From Mycteria americana (taxonomy: Eukaryota > Chordata > Aves > Ciconiiformes > Ciconiidae), in contig NC_134367.1 of NCBI RefSeq assembly GCF_035582795.1, forward strand, positions 1,862,501 to 1,926,500: a stretch of DNA of 64,000 bases, written 5' to 3'. Shown here piece after piece: positions 55,563 to 64,000 of the stretch. Each line of letters starts with the position of its first letter. Position 1 is the stretch's first letter. Under the pieces are notes generated by a model, which was given only the letters and a program-made list of their open reading frames with translations, was not told where the DNA came from and did no database searches. Made by a program: the position numbers and the translations under genes.

Positions 55563-56713
55563 GGTCACCCAACACCATCGATACTGCAGTGGGTGCAGGA
55601 CCCGATGCCCGCTGCGATGCTGGGAACACCAGGGTCACTTTGAAAACAATCTTGTCCCGTGCCAACCCTGCGCAGCCAAGCTTGGCACGGGAAGAGGTGA
55701 CATTTCCAGCTCAGCCCCGCTATTTCGCAGCCACACGAGCCTCCTGGCTAGAAGCCGCTGATTCTTTGCAGGATTAGAAGAAGGGATGGGGAAGGCACAA
55801 GGCTGGGAGGGATGGAGGATGCTGCTAAAGCACACCGGGACCGAAAGAGGAGTGATATGCTTGGATGGGCTGATGCTGGAAGCGATGGCCAGCAGCACAA
55901 GGCAATGGGAACAGATTTTGCATCACTGAGCGCTGCTCTCCCCGTCCCTCAGCCCCATGGTACCCAGCCGCGTCCAGGGCTGCTGGCCAGGCTGCTCTCG
56001 GCGTGCAGCTCCTCCCAGGCTCAGCACGATGGAAGGAAGGCACGGAGCAATGCTGGGGGGGAAAAAAGGGGGTGGGAGGCGAGCAGAGTAAAAAGCAACA
56101 CCCCTGGCAAGGCGAGGGCTGACGGCAGGGTGGCAAGCTGCTGAAACGGTGGGGTGCAGCCCAGGCGGGGGTACGGCGGCAAGTTGAGGCGTGCGGATGG
56201 GCAGCCGACCCATCCGGAGCGTTTTCCCCTCTGATTTTAGAAGACGTCAATGCAGAAAGTCCTTTTTTTTGTTGTTAATAAAAGCCCAGAGCCAAGAAAA
56301 GGCTTTGGAAAGGCAAACGGCTCATCTGGGGTGTTATTTCTGCTCCCCCAAAAGAGACCGTGCAATATGTACCCCCGTGAAAACTGCCTCAGACCCTCTG
56401 CCTCTAAACCACATCTCATGGAGCAAAGCTGAAGGACATGGCTTTGGCAAGCGGATGCCACTACGCCCCTGCCCACACAGGTGTAGGGTCACTGGTGGTC
56501 TCCCCTTTCTTCGTGTCTTTTCCCTCTTTGCATTATTATTTTTTATTTCCCTAATCTCCCTAGCTCGCCTTAGTTGCCTCCATCCCTTTGGCAGGTCTTC
56601 TGCTCTTTCCCTACCACCATTTTTGGTGGCACAAGGCACAGCAAAACCAGCCCCAGGATCCTGCACTCGCCTCCCTCCACTTTCAGACCTCTGTACCTGA
56701 AACCTTGTACCCA

Positions 56714-56763
56714 GAGAAAATCAGGCATCCAAGGTATGGAGAAAATCAGGCATCCAAGGTAGG
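56714..56763. repeat. 25-bp tandem duplication
   Basis: gagaaaatcaggcatccaag is repeated at 56714 and 56739. Confidence 0.9.
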
Positions 56764-59700
56764 GAAGAGACAAGTGTTGGAGAGGAGCTGTGACCTCCTC
56801 CAGTAGCCATGGCTGGAGACCTTCCCCAGAGCAACGCCGAAGCCACGCAGGGTGGGAGCTACGACGGCAGTGCTGAAGGACACGATGCGAAACGTCCCCC
56901 AGAAGGCCTTAACTCATTGTGTTTTACCCAAAACACGACAAACCCCTGTGGCCAGGAGAGCACCTGCACTCCAAGGGGCTGGAGAAGCAAGGATGTGCCA
57001 ATAGAGCGATGGCAGGACCGCAGGGAAGGGGGGGTGGTGGCTTAGGGGACACCTCCCAGAGCCACTCCAAAGCAGAGCGTGGGAGGGGAAGGAAAATGGG
57101 GGTGAAGGAGGTGGAGGGAGGAAGATGTCCAACGTTGATGTCCACCTGCTGCATCTCAGGAAGTCAGCCCCAGCCCCGCAGGCTCCATCGCATGGAGCTC
57201 CCATCCATAGTGCCCAGGGCAAGCACTCCTGTCTCTCCATCCCTTAAATATGCACTTTTAAATTAACATAATACAAGCTGTCTGATTCTGCTTTTCATTT
57301 AAAATTTTGCAGCTGAAATGCTTTTCTTCCCCCCCCAGAAAGGAGTATCTGAAAAATAATATATTCCACGCTGGTCTTCTAAACGAGGACGTAAAAAACT
57401 CAAAACAGGATTTTGTTGAGAAACGTCATGAATGCAGAAAATTGGAACAATTGTTTCCACTTGCCTAGCACAAAACTTTGTAATATATTGCATTTTGCCT
57501 TGAGTTGCAAGAAGCTCACTGCTGCTCCCTGAGGAAGCCCCCATGGAGAGGCCCCCGTGGTTGCGGGCATGATGGCCAGGACCCAAATGCTGCCCCGCAC
57601 TCTCTGAGGGCTCTTTTTCAACCCAAGATTTCTATGGGCAACGTTCATTTTTCATTTCTTATGACAGAAGCCCAAAAAGTCTTTGGGTTTGGACTTCTCT
57701 ATTAAAAATTCAACAGCTTGAAGGCAAAAAGTCCAACTGAGGAGGACTTGCAGCTTTTCCCAGAGCGTGTTGGGTACCCTGGTGGGTACCAAGGATGATA
57801 GAGCAGGGAAAGATGGAGAAGTTGATGAGATGCCTGGAAAACACGATGGAGCAGCAGGCATGACAGCTCCCCATCCCTCTCCCATACGGCACAGCTCCGC
57901 AGCCTCCCCGAGGGCCATGCCAGCTGAACCCCGCAGATCTCAGCCAGGATCCACTCTATCTGCTTTTTAAAAGATGAGCGAGACAAAAAAATCCACATCT
58001 GTAATTTCCCAAATGAGGAGGTTTGATTTTTAGTTAATTAAAATCAGATGGAACAGACTCGGCACACCCACAGATCGAGAGTGTGACAGAAAGGTGTGCC
58101 ATTAATTAGTGCCTACTACGAGGTTCATCAGTCCAGGAAACCCAACCGGAAAAAAAACCTGCCATAAAAATAAACTCCTTGGCAGAAGGCGTGCATCAAA
58201 TGCACCGTCCAGTGGGGCAGGAAAAAATTGGTTTTAAAAAGCCACAAAGGAAGAAAAAGACAACGGCATTGATACAGTAAAGTTGCAGGTAAGGGGATCT
58301 GGGCTGTAGAAATGGGAACGCTTTTGTGTTTTTTAAATGGTACCCAAAGAGGAAGACATGTCTTGGGTATATGTCAGATCAGGGACGTTTTGGGGGAAAG
58401 CCTCCGAGCATCACCTGCTCCTGATGGTGGTGGTGGCCTGGCCCAAGGTCCTGAGCTCACCTTCAGCATCCTCTTGAGTCCCAGCAAGCCCAAGTGCTCT
58501 CCTCCCCATCCCTAGGGATCAACAAGTAGAGGAAGATCCAACCTCAACTGGGGGATGAAGCCAACTTCCAAGGAAGACCATCCTACTTAGCCTACAGGGC
58601 ACATGCTTGGACCACAGCAACGATGGCTTCTTTGGAGGTACTCTAAACCAAAATTCAAGCTGTGGAAGCTGAGATTTGCCCAACACCCACCTATTTAACG
58701 TCAGCATATTCACACAGAGGCAGATGCAGAAAACCCAGCCCAGAGTCCTCCCTTCTTCACTTCCACAAATACCAGATTCCTCTAAAACACTGTATGGAAA
58801 TCAGCAGCTCTTAGGTTGTATAACTTTTTATTCTAGTAGGAGGAAGGAAATTATCTGATCTATGAATTTAAAAAACTGTGGAAAAATACAATCTGTGAGA
58901 TTCAGAGCTTGAAAATACCACTGCAAGAAATAGAAGAGCAGATCTTGGCTTTCGGAAATCAGCACAGCTCCTTCAGAGCCCTGCGCTCGCCTGCTTTACA
59001 CCATCCGTCGTGATGGTCTATCGGTGACAAGCCCCAGGGTGCTCCCCAACCGTGTGCCGCAACACCAGGCTGGAGCGCCAAGACACCGGAGTGAGATCCA
59101 TCTCGTGGAGCATGGGACATCTGTGATGGAGATGTTTCCACCTGAGCTACTTGCCTCATGCTTCCCTTACGGCCTGAGCAGAGAAAAAGGCAGTTTTAGA
59201 GGAGATTTGCCTGATCCCTTTCAAATTCTTATTCTAAGATAGAGTCTCATTTTTGGGGGCTTTGAGGGGTGCTGTTATCCCCTACCCTTCCTCTACAACC
59301 AGCAGTCAACTAGGTGTTGCTCTCTCTCTTCTCTCTTTTTTGGCGAGAGCCAAAATCCTGACTTCATCACCTCACTCCAACATTGGCCCTGGAACAAACA
59401 ACCCAGGCACCTCCAGAGCTGGCAACACAGCGCTCACTTCAGCCCCGAGTATTTCTGTGCTGTCCCAGAGAACATCCTCACCGACACAGCCCCAAGTGGT
59501 TCTTCAGACACATCTTGAACCCTTATTCTTCCATCAGTGCACATGCAAAGGCACACGTCAGGAGGACACATCTCACCAGGCACACAGCCAAGGGAGGAAA
59601 CGAAGCCCTTGGGGTGTATAAAACGGGCTCTAGTGCCCACGTGGATGGTGAGGATTGAGGGCTGAAGCTGGTGGCCACTCCAGTTGCATCGAAAGAGCCA

Positions 59701-60750
59701 ATGGTGGAGACAGACCGGTGGAGGGCAGGACAGCGGGGGTGTCCTGCTGCTCTCCCATGTCTCACCTGAGCTTCTCCCTTTGTGGCCTGGCTGGAAAAGC
59801 AGTCAAAAAAAGCAGCCAAGCATTGCTGCTGTACCAGGAACAGCGACGGCTCCATCTAATGCTCTCGCAGCTATTTGCCACGCTGCCTGCAGCCCAAGAG
59901 CCCGTCCTTACCAACCCACAGTGGCTCTGGGAAGTCTCACTAAAGCCCAGGGCTAGTCCCAGCAGATACAAACCTGTCCAACCACTGCATAAAACATCAA
60001 ATCCTAAAAGAACTAAACCACACAGACTTATTCATCCACCAGCATAGATTTGCAGGCGGGACACCACATTTATATCGAGGTTAGTGATTTCAAGGTAGCT
60101 TTTAAGCCATACGAGCAAAAGATACAACAGACCAGCAGCTTGACTTACCCTTCCACTTGCCCAAAAACCCCTTCGACACTGATATTTCAAACCCAGGACA
60201 ACAACCCACGATGCTTCAGAGCAATTTGCCACACAGAGCTGACAGCACTTCCCATCAGCAGGAGGGCTACAGCCACCTCCACCACGTCTACAACCAACCC
60301 CGGGAAACAGCCACGCCTGGTGGACAACAAACCGATGCCAGATCAGGTCTTCAGCCTGGTGATCCCAAGCTCAAGCGACGTTAACCTTCCACATGGCTAT
60401 GGGCTGGTCCCCAGTTTTGGCTGCTCCTCCAGCTGGTGTTTTCCCTCCTGTCCCACAGAGGATAAGGATTTTGAGAACAGGAATTTTGTCTTTTTTTAAA
60501 AACATGTATCTACCCAGCAATAGGTACAACCAAGTTCCTCAGAACTATACAACGCGAATAAATCAGCAGTCTTGTTTTATCCCATTTGACCCTTACTATA
60601 AATTGCAAAGAACATATTCCAGCATTGCCCTCATCCTAACCCACCGCTATGCACTCAACCGAATGGCAACCTGCGACATCCGTCCAAGTGAGGACCTCAG
60701 GGAGGATGGACAAGACACGTGCTTCCCTTTAACGAGCCTAAGACACTGCT

Positions 60751-60800
60751 CCCCATTGACACTCCCACTTTCCAGCTGAAGAAACCTGATGCACAACGAC
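60751..60800 (-). mobile_element. Possible MIR/L2 scrap
   Basis: cccactttccagctgaagaa followed by acctgatgcaca resembles the antisense MIR/L2 core (ttacagatgaagaaactgag). Weak. Confidence 0.25.
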
Positions 60801-62199
60801 ACACTGCAGCTCTTGCTGGAGCGGATTAAGAAGTTCATTGACGTCTTCTGAGCTGAGATGCTGTTACATGCCATGTGAATGCTCGCAACCCAAAAGCCAC
60901 CACAGTAACTTCAGCCAATACTGCTTTCACACACCATGGTGCTTCACCAACTGGTGGTTCTCTCTTGAAGGACTCCAGATGCACCGGCAAGAGCACATCT
61001 GTCCATGCCCCAAGGCAATGAGCATCATCCACCATCAGTGTTCGACAGCACCAGGAGCACAGACTAAGATCCAAGACACCGGTCCCTGCTCCGACCAACA
61101 AACATCACTTTCTTTGGCAAAGTTTATATGGAAAACTATTTTTCTGCGTCTGATAAAATCTTTGTGTAATGGCAAAGAGTGCAGAGCAAAGCGTGCTGCC
61201 GCTAAAATAGAAGGAAAAGGGTATTTCCTTCTGTCTTCACACCTTTTAGAGTTAAACATTAATGGTGTCGAGATGTCTTAAGTAAAAAAGGCTGGTTGTC
61301 TGAACAATGTCAGGAAAAATTATACGGTGCTGAGTGAATGCAAAATTAATGAGCGCTGAATGCTGACAGAACAGGCATAAGGAGCCGAGACTTTTTTTAT
61401 AGTCGACGCTGAGATCAAGCAGGTAGAACATCTCCATCTTGCTGGGGGAAGGAATAAAGGGAGAAAAAAACTTTTATCTCAAATCTGAAGAATTTAATTC
61501 GTTCAAAAACTGTGTCAACTCTGCACGGCCAAATCTGCAGAGATGAGAAAGGGCTACACGTAGCTCCCCCCTACAACTTTAATTCAGCCCTGGCACAGCC
61601 TTCATTCTCCTCCTGCAGGCATAAAATACATCGCAACACAGTTTTAACGATCCGACTTAATTTTGCAAAGAATTAGACCGACTGTCTTTTCTCAGGATGT
61701 AGCATCTTGAAGCCCTGGTACGCTGCATGCTAAAGTCCATGAGAAGTTACTATTAAAAATTCACTCGTGTCAACCGTTAAACCAGCTTTATGCTCAAGTT
61801 GCACAGGCACGTCAAATATGTGAACTGCACCGGCAAGGGGACGCCTGCCAAAGCGTGCAGACAATGCAAAGCTCGAGCGCGACGAGGGGGGAGCTGACGC
61901 TTCCCATGCACAGAGCAGCACTCCCCGCCCCAGCCCCGCTCCTCCAAACCCAACTTGCTCGCACCTCCCATCTGTCTCTCCTCGGCTGCAACGGGAGAGC
62001 TGTCAATCTGCAGCTACTGAGGGGATCGACTTGCTTTTTCTGCTAAGCCAAAGGGATCTGTCGGAGGTAAAGGCAGGCTTCGTGGTGCGGTGTAAATGAA
62101 CCGAGGGGTGGCTGCAACACGTGCGTGTCAGTGTGGTCAGTAGGTGCAAGTGCAGCCACGGGCCATGAGATTTCCCTGGGGATGGGCAGGAGCAAGCCA

Positions 62200-62770
62200 C
62201 ATGGTATGGGAAGCTACCTAGAGAAGATAGAGCCTCCTGATATGGGAAGTCACCCAAAGAAGCAGCTGCATGGTATGGGAAGCCACCCAGAGAAGATGGA
62301 GCCGCATGGTATGGGAAGCCACCCAGAGAAGATGGAGCTACATGGTATGGGAAGCTACCTAGAGAAGATGGAGTGATGTGGTATGGGAAGCTACCTAGAG
62401 AAAATAGAGCCATGTGGTATGGGAAGCTACCTAGAGAAGATGGAGCCATGTGGTATGGGAAGCTACCTAGAGAAGATGGAGCCATGTGGTATGAGAAGCT
62501 ACATAGAGAAGATGGAGCCATGTGGTATGGGAAGCTACCTAGAGAAGATGGAGCCACGTGGTATGGGAAGCTACCTAGAGAAGATGGAGCCACGTGGTAT
62601 GGGAAGCCACCCAGAGAAGACGGAGCTGCATGGTATGGGAAGCTACGTAGAGAAGATGGAGCGATGTGGTATGGGAAGCTACATAGAGAAGATGGAGCCA
62701 TGTGGTATGGGAAGCCACCAGAGAAGACGGAGCTGCATGGTATGGGAATCCATGGTATGGGAGAAGACAG
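62200..62770 (+). repeat. 36-bp minisatellite, about 15-16 copies
   Basis: Units of the type atggtatgggaagctacc plus tagagaagatggagccatg. Copies differ by substitutions (ctacct/ccaccc/ctacat), and some edge copies are shortened to about 33 bases. Open frames on both strands (up to 238 codons plus, 232 minus) persist because the unit is a multiple of three and lacks stops. Inside the first NCOA1 intron of the window. Confidence 0.95.
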
Positions 62771-64000
62771 ACCAAGCCATGCAGGTGAAGACTGCTTTCT
62801 TGTTGATCTGCACAGAGCCTGTTCAGGAGGACCTCACCTCCAAAATGAACTTTAACTCTTCCGGTGCCATCACTACCTGCAGAACTGCGGGTGCCGTGCC
62901 AGGTGCTGGATGTTCACAGTGGGTGCACGAAGGCACAGCTCTCGGGTGCTCCCTATCCCGAAGCAGGCGAGTGCCTGGGAGAGTAAGGAACAAGGCTGAA
63001 CATCCACCCTTCGTTTCCCCCGGGAAATACCGCAGAGACTCACGCGATGGGGTTCTGCACCTAGGGCCAAGGTGCAGCTACCTGCAACTACTTTTCTAAG
63101 GACCATATCCATTATTTCAGAGATTTGGGATGGTCCAAACTATTCCCTGCTCCCATGAGAAACCATCCACGCGCATAATTCACTGTCTCAGTGCGGCAGC
63201 TGCACCAAACCCGGGGCAAACACCAGCCTGGGGAATCTGATCCACCACTCCAGCGTTCGTCAGCCCCGCTCATCGTAATATGGATTTAATGATTTAAAGG
63301 GTAGTTAGCTGAGACTGGCGGTTTAATTAATTAATGAAAACCTGTCTTAGAAGGCAGACTTCCTAAATGAGAAGGGCAGAAGGAACGGTGAGAAATATCA
63401 TTTAAAACCATCCAAATGGTGTCATTGGCTCTCTACCTAAGGCCCTGGTGAGGCTTTAAGTGCCACCAAACACCCCGTGATGAAATCGTGAGGCTCGGGA
63501 GAAGCAGAAGAAACCAGATGAGGAGCTCGGCAGCTGGGCACCGGGGAATGCCGTGGCCCCAGAGGGAGCGAGACTGCTCCTGCATCTCTCACACTCGTGT
63601 CCCAGCAAGTTTGTTTGCTTTGCCCGACCATACCGCCCGGCGTAATAAAAGCTATTATCTCCTTGTACAAATCTCCCTTTATTTCCTCTGCTTGCAGGAG
63701 CATTAGGAGGATTAAGGTCTATAAAAGTTTGTTCAGGGGAAAATCTGAAATGAAAACGGAAGGACTCGCACGGCTGGCTCCAAGCGTGGGGGGTTTTTTT
63801 CCCCATAAGAAAGAGGTTTATTGTGTTACTTCTTGCTTTTTAGGCATGGCAATGCTGGCACTGCCGGGCGCTCTGATGGCTCAATAATCGAGACGGGCAC
63901 TTGCAGAGATGGGCTGGGGTGAGCTTCCCTCTGAACCCCCCCTCTTGCACAGGATACTTGATGACTAGCTCAGATGAGATGCCTCCATCGCGGTTGCTAG

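Larger units (their letters stand above)
51654..64000 (-). other. NCOA1: NCOA1 intron, runs off the window
   Basis: More than 12.3 kb with no exon found. I looked on the minus strand for the bHLH segment of SRC-1 (EKRRREQENKYLEEL, KILKKTVDQIQLMKRM) and saw no trace. It holds small duplications, MIR/L2-like scraps and the 36-bp minisatellite. Confidence 0.75.

Noticed and set aside
62003-63099. Open frames of 232 (minus) and 238 and 160 (plus) codons
   Set aside because: They are translations of the 36-bp minisatellite in different frames, all explained by a stop-free unit whose length is a multiple of three.

Overview
The window is vertebrate nuclear DNA, almost certainly from a bird. It carries split genes with GT-AG introns, several CR1 LINE copies of the avian type, and GC-rich gene ends. 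The gene order ADCY3 - CENPO - PTRHD1 - NCOA1, with these relative orientations, is the block known from human 2p23. I recognised the genes by reading exon translations against remembered family sequences and by checking that every splice junction keeps frame. No database search was run.

Layout. 1-295: last coding exon of ADCY3 (+), followed by its 3'UTR and a 3'-truncated CR1 (about 1.53-2.80 kb). 4.2-9.5 kb: CENPO (-), six coding exons plus a non-coding first exon, complete, 289 residues. 9.42-9.60 kb: a very short CpG-island bidirectional promoter between CENPO and PTRHD1. 9.6-10.9 kb: PTRHD1 (+), two exons, complete, 130 residues. About 10.9-12.5 kb: GC-rich intergenic DNA between the convergent ends of PTRHD1 and NCOA1. 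About 12.5-64 kb: NCOA1 (-). Seventeen coding exons give 1363 residues from just after the bHLH region to the C-terminus, plus an alternative 57-nt cassette exon that would make the SRC-1e C-terminus. The bHLH and promoter exons are not in the window, and everything from 51.65 kb to the end is intron.

The four genes have unrelated jobs: cAMP synthesis at the membrane, inner kinetochore assembly, a peptidyl-tRNA hydrolase-like protein, and transcriptional coactivation. They are neighbours by conserved synteny, not a pathway. The non-ordinary content is mostly repeats in NCOA1 introns: a 32/35-bp minisatellite with higher-order structure at 44.1-44.6 kb, a 36-bp minisatellite at 62.2-62.8 kb, a 21-bp one beside exon 7, two CR1 copies, and a purine-rich tract in the NCOA1 3'UTR. 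I see no new gene system, CRISPR array or virus-like locus. The best single observation is conservation of the SRC-1a/SRC-1e splice choice.
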